Assembly (NCBI GenBank): GCA_019113295.1
Contig: DXHR01000001.1
Coordinates: 1 to 64,000 of the forward strand
Reading direction: 5' to 3'
Length of the DNA stretch: 64,000 nt
Source of the DNA: Candidatus Salinicoccus stercoripullorum
GTDB taxonomy: Bacteria; Bacillota; Bacilli; Staphylococcales; Salinicoccaceae
The position numbers and the translations under genes were made by a program. The notes beneath the pieces are model-generated. The model had not been told where the DNA came from and searched no databases. It worked only from the letters and a program-made list of their open reading frames with translations. Positions 49,835 to 57,516 of this stretch are shown piece by piece (the first letter of the stretch is position 1; each line of letters starts with the position of its first letter).

Positions 49835-50800
49835 CTATTCGTTCAACGCTCTGTCGATCACCTGGATATTTTCACGCATAAGTGATTGATAGGTTGCATC
49901 ATCTGGATCTCTGTCGGTCAGAACGGAGAGGTTGTGGAATTCCAGCGGCTCGGTGTCGGTTTCCCGCCGGATGGTGTCGGCAATCCTGGATGTGAGGTTC
50001 TGTTCATAAAGTATATAAGGTGTCCCCTGTGCTTCGACGTTTTCTATGATTTCGACGAGTTCCTGCTGGGACGGCTCCTGATTGTTCATGCCGGTGATGC
50101 CGACCTGGTTGAAATGATATCGGTCTGCAAGATAACCGAGGGATTCGTGCGAAATGTAGATGGTGTCGCGCACAGGAGTTCCGGTTATAGCCTTGAATTC
50201 TGCATCGATGTCTTTGAGATCATTCGCAAGAGCCTCGAAGTTTTCATTGTAGAGCGCTTCCTGATCCGGATTCATCTCCACCAGCCTGTCCTTTATCGAT
50301 TCGGCCATCTGAAGGGAAAATACCGGATCCAGCCATATGTGCGGATCTTCCGATCCATGCCCATGCCCTTCATCACCATGTCCATGCGCCTCATCATGAT
50401 CTTCATCCCCGTGGTCATGCCCCTCGTGCATTTCTATGAAATCATCTTCGGAAATGGTGTTTCCCGCTGCATGGAAATTGCTGTGGTCTCCGACTGCATT
50501 TTTGATCTTTTCCGCGACGGGGTCGAATTCATCGGTAGTGTAGAGGAACAAATCCCCGCCGGCGAAGTCGATCATCTCTTTTTGTGTGGGTTCATATGAG
50601 TGAATGTCGACACCATTCGGATAGATCGTCTCCACATCGACCGTGTCCCCGCCAATCTGCTCAGCAAAACTTTTCAGCGGGAAGACGGTTGTATAGATCT
50701 GCATAGTCCCATCTTCACTGCCGCCATCTCTGTCATTTCCACAGGCGGCAAGTGTGAGCACCAGCAGAGCCGTATATATGACTGTCATTATTTTTTTCAT
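49835..50800 (-). CDS. znuA: Zinc ABC transporter substrate-binding lipoprotein (ZnuA/AdcA type)
   Basis: A 321-residue cluster 9 metal-binding protein. It has a lipobox LTLAAC (Cys about residue 20). The first metal ligand lies in NGVDIHSYEP, and a His/Asp-rich loop follows (HEGHDHGDEDHDEAHGHGDEGHG, residues about 125-148). Further ligands are in DPHIWLDPV and ISHESLGYL. The loop is the hallmark of zinc-specific members. Two Zur boxes sit upstream. No permease or ATPase genes are adjacent. AAAGGAG-type sequence (AAAAGGAGTACAC) precedes the ATG. Confidence 0.9.
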   Translation of the reverse strand: MKKIMTVIYTALLVLTLAACGNDRDGGSEDGTMQIYTTVFPLKSFAEQIGGDTVDVETIYPNGVDIHSYEPTQKEMIDFAGGDLFLYTTDEFDPVAEKIKNAVGDHSNFHAAGNTISEDDFIEMHEGHDHGDEDHDEAHGHGDEGHGHGSEDPHIWLDPVFSLQMAESIKDRLVEMNPDQEALYNENFEALANDLKDIDAEFKAITGTPVRDTIYISHESLGYLADRYHFNQVGITGMNNQEPSQQELVEIIENVEAQGTPYILYEQNLTSRIADTIRRETDTEPLEFHNLSVLTDRDPDDATYQSLMRENIQVIDRALNE

Positions 50801-50827
50801 GTATGTGTACTCCTTTTATTCGGCATA

Positions 50828-50842
50828 ACGTAATGATTACGA
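50828..50842. promoter_or_regulatory. Zur box 1
   Basis: ACGTAATGATTACGA matches the Zur consensus TCGTAATNATTACGA at all but the first base; 28 bases upstream of the znuA start. Confidence 0.75.
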
Positions 50843-50854
50843 TTTAAAATTATA

Positions 50855-50869
50855 TCGTAACGATTACGA
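50855..50869. promoter_or_regulatory. Zur box 2
   Basis: TCGTAACGATTACGA matches the Zur consensus TCGTAATNATTACGA with one mismatch. It lies 27 bases (centre to centre) from box 1. The tandem pair suggests tight zinc repression of znuA. Confidence 0.78.
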
Positions 50870-51151
50870 TTGCACAAGGGGATGAATCGTTATTTTTATA
50901 AAAGTATTGAAAAAAACAGTAGAAACGCTTAAAATGGTTAAGGCGGTTTAATGAATACGGGGATCTGGCTGATATTGTACAGCAATCGTTTCATCCCACA
51001 TTGCGGGATGATCAACTGGCCAGTTGAAAAGTAGCCCGGCAGTCCTTTCAGAGTACTGTCTGACATGGTATAATATTAATATTGTTCCAATTTTGCAGAT
51101 CCATCGCCGCAAATCGAACTGGAAACACGTATAGCAAAGGAGGCGGAACTG
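50870..51151. promoter_or_regulatory. Control region upstream of rpmG
   Basis: It holds an extended -10 promoter TGGTATAAT (TATAAT at 51069-51074) about 78 bases before rpmG. A hairpin-forming stretch CATCCCACATTGCGGGATGA lies at about 50993-51012. No additional gene is seen. Confidence 0.45.
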
Positions 51152-51301
51152 ATGAGAGTAAATGTAACTTTGGCTTGCACTGACTGTGGAGATCGTAACT
51201 ATATTACGACTAAAAACAAAAAAAACAATCCTGAGCGTATTGAAATGAAAAAATACTGCCCTAGATCAAACAGCTACACACTTCATCGTGAAACGAAGTA
51301 A
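51152..51301 (+). CDS. rpmG: 50S ribosomal protein L33
   Basis: A 49-residue L33 protein, too short for the track. [20 protein letters not shown] and the tail [17 protein letters not shown] are unmistakable. The first cysteine pair (CTDC) is present, but the second CxxC is CPRS, so only three of four zinc ligands remain, similar to Bacillus RpmGA. AAAGGAGGCGG lies before the ATG. A strong terminator follows, so it is monocistronic. Its proximity to Zur boxes is notable, but they are over 280 bases away and serve the divergent gene. Confidence 0.95.
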   Translation: MRVNVTLACTDCGDRNYITTKNKKNNPERIEMKKYCPRSNSYTLHRETK

Positions 51302-51313
51302 GTGTCGCTTTCC

Positions 51314-51341
51314 GGCCTCCTGATTACAGGCGGCCTTTTTT
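51314..51341 (+). terminator. rpmG terminator
   Basis: GGCC-T-CCTG / CAGG-C-GGCC stem with an ATTA loop and six T. Confidence 0.88.
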
Positions 51342-51446
51342 GTGCGCGTATATGATTAGTGGCGGTTCCTGTGTTTATTCTGCTATGATTGAAGGGAAGA
51401 GTACACGGTTTGTGTTCATAAAAAGTCCATGGAGGAGAACTTGCTA

Positions 51447-52319
51447 ATGACGACGATTATGGAAGGTAAGAAAGTTGCTGCCTATCTTTCCGGGGAGATT
51501 ACGGATGCGCTCGCGGAATCCCATAAGCACGGGATCAAGCCGAAGGTGGCCTTTGTCAGGATCGGGGAACTGACGGATGCGATCTCCTATGAAAATGCCG
51601 CAATGAAACGCTTGGAAAAGCTCGGCATCGAGACGGAACAGTATCACTTTGCGGGGGACGTTTCCGCAAAGGCGTTTCTGACGAAATTCAGGGAGATCAA
51701 CGAGGATTACTCGGTCAACGGCATCCTGCTGCTGCAGCCGGTGCCGAAACACATCGACATGAAGCGCGTCGTGGAACTGATGAATCCGATCAAGGACATC
51801 GACGGCATGACGCCGGTCAACATGGGGAAGGTATTGACGGGTGAGCCGGACCGCCTTGAACCATGCACACCCGCTGCAGTCATGGAAATCCTGAAATTCT
51901 ATGACATCGATCTCAAGGGCAGGAATGTCACCGTGGTCGGCGCGAGTGCGGTTGTGGGTAAACCGCTCACCCTGTCGCTGATTAACAAAGAAGCGACGGT
52001 GACCACATGCAACCTCTACACCGATGACCTGGTGGATAAATGCAAAAATGCGGATGTGATCATCAGCGCTGCAGGCGTCAGAAATCTGGTCGATGATGCA
52101 CACGTCAAAGAGGGCGCGGTCGTCATCGATGTCGGTATCAACTTCACCGAGGAAGGCAGAATGGTCGGTGATGTGAACTATGAAGCAGTCAAGGACAAGA
52201 CTTCCTATATCACCCCTGTGCCGGGTGGTGTGGGTGCAATCACTACGACTGTGCTTGCCTATCATCTGATGATGGCGACGGATTTTCAAAAAGAACCGGT
52301 GCTGTTCCTCGAGGACTGA
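51447..52319 (+). CDS. folD: Methylene-tetrahydrofolate dehydrogenase/cyclohydrolase
   Basis: A 290-residue bifunctional FolD interconverting 5,10-methylene- and 10-formyl-tetrahydrofolate with NADP. SYENAAMKRLEKLGI carries the catalytic lysine region in altered form. GILLLQPVPKHI, KDIDGMTPVNMG and the Rossmann VVGASAVVGKPLTLSLI follow. Normal FolD has SYVxxKxKA and GRSxIVGxP; here SYENAAMK and GASAVVGKP are divergent, so catalytic details may differ. GGAGGAG supports ATG 51447. Monocistronic, with a terminator. Confidence 0.88.
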   Translation: MTTIMEGKKVAAYLSGEITDALAESHKHGIKPKVAFVRIGELTDAISYENAAMKRLEKLGIETEQYHFAGDVSAKAFLTKFREINEDYSVNGILLLQPVPKHIDMKRVVELMNPIKDIDGMTPVNMGKVLTGEPDRLEPCTPAAVMEILKFYDIDLKGRNVTVVGASAVVGKPLTLSLINKEATVTTCNLYTDDLVDKCKNADVIISAAGVRNLVDDAHVKEGAVVIDVGINFTEEGRMVGDVNYEAVKDKTSYITPVPGGVGAITTTVLAYHLMMATDFQKEPVLFLED

Positions 52320-52331
52320 CCGGCATGTACC

Positions 52332-52357
52332 GGCCGGGCGTATGCCCCGGCCTTTTT
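52332..52357 (+). terminator. folD terminator
   Basis: GGCCGGG / CCCGGCC stem followed by TTTTT. Confidence 0.85.
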
Positions 52358-52370
52358 GAATACGCATTTT

Positions 52371-52754
52371 TCACAGCATCATTATATCGAGGATGTCCAT
52401 GAAGGAGATGAACACCATATCATCCGCCGGGCTGTTTGTCTTCTGTCCGATCAGCATCATGCTCCACTTGTCTATCGTGATGATATCGACTGTAATATGG
52501 AAACGTCTACCGTCATAGTAGTATTCGACTTTTACCTTTCGTTTGTCCTGCCGGGCTTTTTTCAGTATGCGGTCCATCTCCTCCAGCCGGTCGTCGGAGA
52601 GTTCCGGGCGGCTGATCTTTGTCTGGTCGTCGACCAGACGCCTGACTGTTTCGAATTGTTCAGGCATCGTGGCGAAAGGGGCCCATTTGATCATCCCTCT
52701 GCCCTGTGGAATATTGGAGTCCAGTTTTTCGATGGGTATATCCCGGTAATCCAT
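52371..52754 (-). CDS. YolD-like family protein
   Basis: A 127-residue YolD-type protein. RGMIKWAPFATMPEQFETVR is the family signature, followed by VKVEYYYDGRRFHITVDIITID and a final FISFMDILDIM. YolD proteins are often encoded with Y-family DNA polymerases in Firmicutes, but no umuC/dinB gene is adjacent here. ATG at 52754 fits GAGG eight bases upstream; 52760 is an alternative. Confidence 0.8.
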   Translation of the reverse strand: MDYRDIPIEKLDSNIPQGRGMIKWAPFATMPEQFETVRRLVDDQTKISRPELSDDRLEEMDRILKKARQDKRKVKVEYYYDGRRFHITVDIITIDKWSMMLIGQKTNSPADDMVFISFMDILDIMML

Positions 52755-52902
52755 TTGCATCGCCTCTTCTTCAATAAACTTTGTCAACCTCATTATACGA
52801 ACATATGTTCTGTTTTTCAATGAAGGATATCAAACTGTTCATTTAGGGAACAGGGACTTGTATGCTAAGATTATTAGAAAGTGAAATTAGGAGGAAGAAT
52901 AA

Positions 52903-53922
52903 ATGATCGGATATATTGGAAGTTACACCAAAGAGAACGGCCAGGGTATATACAGGTATGAGTTGGATTCTGAAAAAGGGGAGTTCAAATCTGTTGAAGT
53001 TGCTGCGCAAACACCGAATGCGACTTATCTGGACATTCAGAATGACCGCATCTATGCAATCAAAAAAGGCAAGACAAAAGGCGGTGTGGCAACATACGAA
53101 ATCGCCGATCTCGAAACGGGTGAACTCAGGTTCATCGACGATTGCCTGGAAGAGGGCGGATCGGGCTGCCACTTGATGCTGACTTCGGATCAGAACCATC
53201 TGGTGGATACCGTCTACGGATCCGGAGAGGTACGTCTTTACGAAGTCGATGACAGAGGTGTCGTGACGGACCGGCTGGATGTTTTCCAGGTAGAGGGGGA
53301 CGGTCCGCACGAACGCCAGGACGGCCCGCATGCCCATTTTGTAACGGAGACTCCCGACAGGCAGTATCTTGTTGCAGTGGATCTTGGTGCCGATAAACTG
53401 GTTACATTGAAAATCGATGAAGGCAAACTTGAGCAGGTGGCGGAGTGCAGTGTGGCTCCGGGCAGCGGTCCGCGTCATCTTGTGTTCAACGAAGCTGGGG
53501 ACTATGCGTTCATATTCACTGAACTGTCCAATGAAGTGATCGGCGCCTCTTATGAAGACGGAGTCTTCACGCCGGAGGATGTTTATTCCGCTCTGCCTGA
53601 GGATTTTGACGGCCACTCGCAGGGGGCGGCAATCCGCAGGCACCCGAGCAGGGGATTCCTTTATGTATCGAACAGGGGCCATAACAGCATAGCCGTGTTC
53701 AAAGTGGACGAAGCGGGGAGGAAACTCGAGAGGATCCAGATTGAACCGACCCACGGCGACTGGCCGCGCGATTTCAACATCACACCGGATGGGAAGCACC
53801 TCATCTGCGCCCATGAGCGGTCACATAACCTCGTGCTGTTCGATGTGAATGAAGACGGCACGCTCACGCGTCGGGAAAGCGAAGCGGAAGTGCCGGAAGG
53901 TGTTTTCGTCGGATTCATGTAA
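52903..53922 (+). CDS. Lactonase family protein (6-phosphogluconolactonase type)
   Basis: A 339-residue seven-bladed beta-propeller lactonase (Pgl/YkgB family). GYIGSYTKENGQGIYRY opens blade 1. DGPHAHFVTETPDRQYLVAVDLG, GSGPRHLVFNEAGDYAF, GFLYVSNRGHNSIAVF and DWPRDFNITPDGKHLICAHE are typical blade repeats with the conserved catalytic His/Arg/Glu. It would hydrolyse 6-phosphogluconolactone in the pentose phosphate pathway. Staphylococci use this type instead of the NagB-like Pgl. GGAGGAAG precedes the ATG. Confidence 0.85.
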   Translation: MIGYIGSYTKENGQGIYRYELDSEKGEFKSVEVAAQTPNATYLDIQNDRIYAIKKGKTKGGVATYEIADLETGELRFIDDCLEEGGSGCHLMLTSDQNHLVDTVYGSGEVRLYEVDDRGVVTDRLDVFQVEGDGPHERQDGPHAHFVTETPDRQYLVAVDLGADKLVTLKIDEGKLEQVAECSVAPGSGPRHLVFNEAGDYAFIFTELSNEVIGASYEDGVFTPEDVYSALPEDFDGHSQGAAIRRHPSRGFLYVSNRGHNSIAVFKVDEAGRKLERIQIEPTHGDWPRDFNITPDGKHLICAHERSHNLVLFDVNEDGTLTRRESEAEVPEGVFVGFM

Positions 53923-53923
53923 G

Positions 53924-54211
53924 ATGAGAAAAAAGACAGTGATCCTCATTATATTCATCCTCGCGGCCGTCCTCCTGCTTGTCCTGCCGCTTGCGGACAA
54001 GACGAGCGGTTCGGAGCGGGTCATCATAGACAATACACTCCGCGAGATTGTGCATCCTTCCTGTTTTGATCAGGCGGAGCTCACGAACTATATCGATGAA
54101 GTGTCCTATTCAAGGGCCACAGAAGAGCTCGGCTATACAGTGGAAGATGAATGCTCCGGGCAGTATCTCGAAGAAGGCAGGGAAAGTGTAATAAGTAAAA
54201 TATTTAATTAG
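53924..54211 (+). CDS. Small membrane-anchored extracytoplasmic protein
   Basis: A 95-residue protein. An N-terminal transmembrane/signal-anchor helix (TVILIIFILAAVLLLVLPL) is followed by an extracytoplasmic part with two cysteines (HPSCFDQAEL and EDECSGQYLEEG) that might form a disulfide. ATG at 53924 lies one base after the lactonase stop, so it is translationally coupled with it; no separate ribosome binding site is visible. No family is recognised. Confidence 0.65.
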   Translation: MRKKTVILIIFILAAVLLLVLPLADKTSGSERVIIDNTLREIVHPSCFDQAELTNYIDEVSYSRATEELGYTVEDECSGQYLEEGRESVISKIFN

Positions 54212-54312
54212 TACAGTTGATGGATTATATTGATTTTTCAGAAAACTGATGGTACTATTTAGTCATACCATTTTTTTCATTCTTTCAACTATTATTTTTT
54301 GGAATTGCCTTC

Positions 54313-54350
54313 CATAAAAAAGGCCCCGCAAATGCGGGGCCTTTTTTATG
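54313..54350. terminator. Bidirectional terminator
   Basis: CATAAAAAAGGCCCCGC / GCGGGGCCTTTTTTATG, a perfect 17-bp stem with an AAAT loop between convergent genes. Confidence 0.95.
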
Positions 54351-54352
54351 GC

Positions 54353-54616
54353 CTATTTTATTTTGACGTCATCATATGCATCGTCTTTAATGGCGGCTGC
54401 CACATAAGGGCATGTCGGCTGGATCTTTTTGTCATTTGCCCGTGCCATCTCGACAATCTCATCGACGAGATCCTTGGCAAGACCTCTGTTGCGGTATTCA
54501 GGTTCTGTAAACGTGCTGGTCACATCGTAGTAGTCGCCATGCTCTTCGTAGATGAGTTCGGCGATGATGTTATGCCCTTCCTCGAGAAAAAGTTTTCCGT
54601 CTTCTTTCTTAAGCAT
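54353..54616 (-). CDS. Small GNAT-like N-acetyltransferase (YjdJ type)
   Basis: An 87-residue minimal acetyltransferase. DYYDVTSTFTEPEYRNRGLAKDLVDEIV contains the acetyl-CoA-binding RxxGLA motif, and the end PTCPYVAAAIKDD matches YjdJ/GNAT-like proteins that cover only the core fold. The acceptor is unknown. It is encoded 15 bases downstream of the pyrophosphatase gene and probably cotranscribed with it. Confidence 0.8.
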   Translation of the reverse strand: MLKKEDGKLFLEEGHNIIAELIYEEHGDYYDVTSTFTEPEYRNRGLAKDLVDEIVEMARANDKKIQPTCPYVAAAIKDDAYDDVKIK

Positions 54617-54631
54617 GAAATCTGCTCCTTT

Positions 54632-55555
54632 CTATGACAAAGCTTTGGTGATATTCGGTACAACCTGCTTCTTGCGGGAGACGACTCCCTCCAATACTGC
54701 GGTGTTATCATCAAGGGCGACATCGAATGCTTTCTCTACAGCACCGGACTCCTTGCCGAGTGACAATACTTTGGAGTCGGATTTAAGGATATCAGTCACG
54801 ACGAGTACGAACAGATCGTAACCTTCCTTTTCAATCTGGCCATTGATTGCTGCTTCGATTTCTTCTCTCCGTTCAAAGACCTCATCCACATCCACGACAT
54901 TGATCTGGGCGATGCGCGTCGTCTTGATACCCATGTCGAAGGACTTCGCATCTCCTGTGATCAGTTCTTCGGCGGACTTGTCCTTAGTGGAAGCCCCCGC
55001 CTTGAGCATGTCGATTCCGTACGCTTCAAGATCCACACCTGCAATCTCCTTCAGTTCCGATGCTGCATCGATATCCTCTTCAGTCGTTGTCGGCGACTTG
55101 AACAGCAGCGTATCCGAGATGATTGCAGAAACCATCAGTCCCGCCATCTCTTTTGTGATTTCAAGTCCGTTTTCCTTATAGACCTTGTTGAGGATTGTCG
55201 CTGTACATCCCACAGGTTCCGCACGATAGTGGAGCGGGGCTTCTGTGTGGAAGTTTGCGATGCGGTGGTGGTCGAACACTTTCAGGATCTCCGCTTTTTC
55301 GATGTTGTCCGCGGACTGCTGGAACTCATTATGGTCGACCAGGATGACGGTCTCATCCGCGTCGAGTGCCCCGAGGATCTCCGGTGACGGAGCACCGAAG
55401 TATTCAAGCGCGTATTCTGTCTCCGCATTGATTTCACCGAGGCGGAAAGCTTTTGCGTCGCGCCCCAGACGGCTTTCGATGTCTGCTGCAACAATCGCGG
55501 ATGTGATCGTATCCGTGTCCGGATTCTGATGTCCAAAAATTTTAACTGCACTCAT
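54632..55555 (-). CDS. ppaC: Manganese-dependent inorganic pyrophosphatase
   Basis: A 307-residue family II pyrophosphatase (DHH superfamily). Metal-binding motifs are FGHQNPDTDTI, the VDHNE segment and FDHHRIANF. The C-terminal DHHA2 domain closes with GVVSRKKQVVP, the substrate-binding SRKKQ loop. It hydrolyses pyrophosphate released in biosynthesis, including NAD synthesis encoded nearby. AAGGAGAC precedes the ATG. Confidence 0.94.
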   Translation of the reverse strand: MSAVKIFGHQNPDTDTITSAIVAADIESRLGRDAKAFRLGEINAETEYALEYFGAPSPEILGALDADETVILVDHNEFQQSADNIEKAEILKVFDHHRIANFHTEAPLHYRAEPVGCTATILNKVYKENGLEITKEMAGLMVSAIISDTLLFKSPTTTEEDIDAASELKEIAGVDLEAYGIDMLKAGASTKDKSAEELITGDAKSFDMGIKTTRIAQINVVDVDEVFERREEIEAAINGQIEKEGYDLFVLVVTDILKSDSKVLSLGKESGAVEKAFDVALDDNTAVLEGVVSRKKQVVPNITKALS

Positions 55556-55617
55556 GTTTAATGTCTCCTTTGATATGTTATTACTATTCCCATTTTATCA
55601 CTCAGCCACTCATTCTT

Positions 55618-56169
55618 CTATCGTTCAACTGTTGCGCCGAGTGAATTTTTGAAGTGTTCCAGTGCAAAAGTGTGGCCGTCAGGGTTGAATGAACCCACAC
55701 ACGACGCAGGTACTGTGATCCGGTACCCTTTATTATACGCATCCACTGCGGTGTGCAGGATGCAGATGTCGGTAACGAGACCGGTGAGGGTGAGAGAATT
55801 GATGCCTCTTTCCGCGAGCAGCTGTCCGAGATTGGTGCCGGCAAACGCACTGTACCGGGTCTTGTCTATGAAAAATATGTTTGGCGCAGATTCGATCTCT
55901 TCATAGATGTCCTTTACCCTGCCGAACAGTTCACGTCCCTTTGTGCCGGCAATGTTGTGGGGCGGGAACAGCTTTGTTTCAGGATGATGCTCGTCCCCTT
56001 CCTGGTGGATATCCATCAGGAAGAACACCGGGCGCCCGGCTTCATGGAATTCCCTGATCTTATCCGTCAGTGCATCTTCGATTGCGAGAGCAGGTTCCCC
56101 CGCGGTAAGTTTTCCTTGCGGTGCGGCGAAATCATAGGAATAATCGATGACAAGCAGTGCTTCTGACAT
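55618..56169 (-). CDS. pncA: Nicotinamidase (isochorismatase-like cysteine hydrolase)
   Basis: A 183-residue hydrolase. The catalytic triad is visible: Asp in LLVIDYSYDFA, Lys in FIDKTRYSAF and Cys in VTDICILHTAVDA. The metal-binding DIHQEGDEHHPET is the mark of nicotinamidases. It converts nicotinamide to nicotinate, which PncB then uses. ATG at 56169 follows AGAGGGATC; the track start is 12 codons upstream. Proximity to pncB and nadE supports the assignment. Confidence 0.88.
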   Translation of the reverse strand: MSEALLVIDYSYDFAAPQGKLTAGEPALAIEDALTDKIREFHEAGRPVFFLMDIHQEGDEHHPETKLFPPHNIAGTKGRELFGRVKDIYEEIESAPNIFFIDKTRYSAFAGTNLGQLLAERGINSLTLTGLVTDICILHTAVDAYNKGYRITVPASCVGSFNPDGHTFALEHFKNSLGATVER

Positions 56170-56229
56170 ATAGATCCCTCTTTTCTGAATATTTGTTACG
56201 TCCATTATTCCATTAAATGGTACAGAATT

Positions 56230-57411
56230 CTATCGTACGGCAGCTTTTCCTTTCTGCATGAATAAAATATTCATAGTTACCAGTACAAAGATGATGCATG
56301 CGAAAAATGTGAAGTAGTGTGCACCGCCCGTCATGCCGATAATTGCCCCGCCTGCGGCAGGGCCGCTAATGCTTCCGAGGCTGAACATGACGCCTGCCAT
56401 CAGGTTGCCCGCCGGCAGGTTCGATTTCGGCGTGATATCGGTCATGTAGCTGATACCGAGCGAATACATGGAGCCGACGAAGATGCCCGCCAGTATGAAG
56501 GAGAGGAGGAGCATGATGAATGACCCGCTGAATATCTCCATCATGAGAAATGTGGCCACGCCGAGGGCGAGCAGTATGTTGATGAGCTTCCCCCGTCCGA
56601 CCCTGTCACCGAGACCGCCGATCGGCACCTGGAGCAGTATGGCTCCGAGGCTGAAGGCCGGCAGTATCCATGTGATCTCCGACAGCTTGAAATCATGCCG
56701 GATGGCAAACACCGGGAAGTTGCTGTTGAGGGAGGCCTCGAGCACCCCGTAGAGCATGGGGAATAAAAATGCCACCCAGCTTGTTTTCAGCACATTCCTG
56801 AAGTTTTTGAGTGTATTGACCAGACTGGCCTTCCCGCCGGTGTCTTCGGGCTTTGCACCCTCCGCACCCTTCAGCAGGAAAATCAGCGGCCACGCCATCA
56901 TTGTCAGCACCCCTGAAACGAGGAACGGGAGCGGCTCCCATATTGTTACGAGCTCGCTCACTTTCGGGCCGATCATGAATCCCGCCGAGAAGAACAGGCC
57001 GTAAAAGGCGATGACTTTGCCGAGTTTGTGCTGAGGCGTGCTTGTGGTCAGCCATGTCTGTGTGCTGAAGTGGAGTGCATTGTCGCCGATGCCGACGATC
57101 AGGCGGAGTATGAACCACAGCCATATCGAATCGAGCAGGGGGAATGCAAGGAGTGACAGACCCACGATGGCGCCGCCTGTGATGATCATCGGACGGAAAC
57201 CGTATCTTCGGAGCGGCGCCTCGATGAACAATGCCGACAGGAGGACGCCTATGTAAAGGCCCGATGCATGCAGCCCGTTGATGGTGGCACTGACCTGCCG
57301 GTTTTCGAAGATGAATGATATGAGTGGGAGGAGCATTCCCTGGGAGAACCCGGATATGCAGACGATGACGGACAGGATGATGAATCGTGCCCTGAAGCTC
57401 TCTGTTTTCAT
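56230..57411 (-). CDS. MFS transporter
   Basis: A 393-residue major facilitator with about twelve transmembrane segments. The loop 2-3 motif A region (FIEAPLRRYGFRPM) and loop 8-9 region (GGLGDRVGRGKLIN) are recognisable. The track frame extends to 58185, but the added 258 codons are antisense to pncB. ATG at 57411 has GGAGGC seven bases upstream and begins the first helix. It is divergent from pncB and upstream of pncA, so niacin or a precursor is a possible cargo; this is inference from location. Confidence 0.85.
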   Translation of the reverse strand: MKTESFRARFIILSVIVCISGFSQGMLLPLISFIFENRQVSATINGLHASGLYIGVLLSALFIEAPLRRYGFRPMIITGGAIVGLSLLAFPLLDSIWLWFILRLIVGIGDNALHFSTQTWLTTSTPQHKLGKVIAFYGLFFSAGFMIGPKVSELVTIWEPLPFLVSGVLTMMAWPLIFLLKGAEGAKPEDTGGKASLVNTLKNFRNVLKTSWVAFLFPMLYGVLEASLNSNFPVFAIRHDFKLSEITWILPAFSLGAILLQVPIGGLGDRVGRGKLINILLALGVATFLMMEIFSGSFIMLLLSFILAGIFVGSMYSLGISYMTDITPKSNLPAGNLMAGVMFSLGSISGPAAGGAIIGMTGGAHYFTFFACIIFVLVTMNILFMQKGKAAVR

Positions 57412-57516
57412 GTTATGCCTCCAGACGATTATAGTAATGATACAGTATATTCTTGTGTTAAACTGGTTATGAATAATTATAACTGATTTACAGCATACAT
57501 GAAGGGATTGGCAAGG

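Noticed and set aside
49595-49885. Plus-strand frame of 96 residues
   Set aside because: It crosses two terminators and lacks a ribosome binding site.
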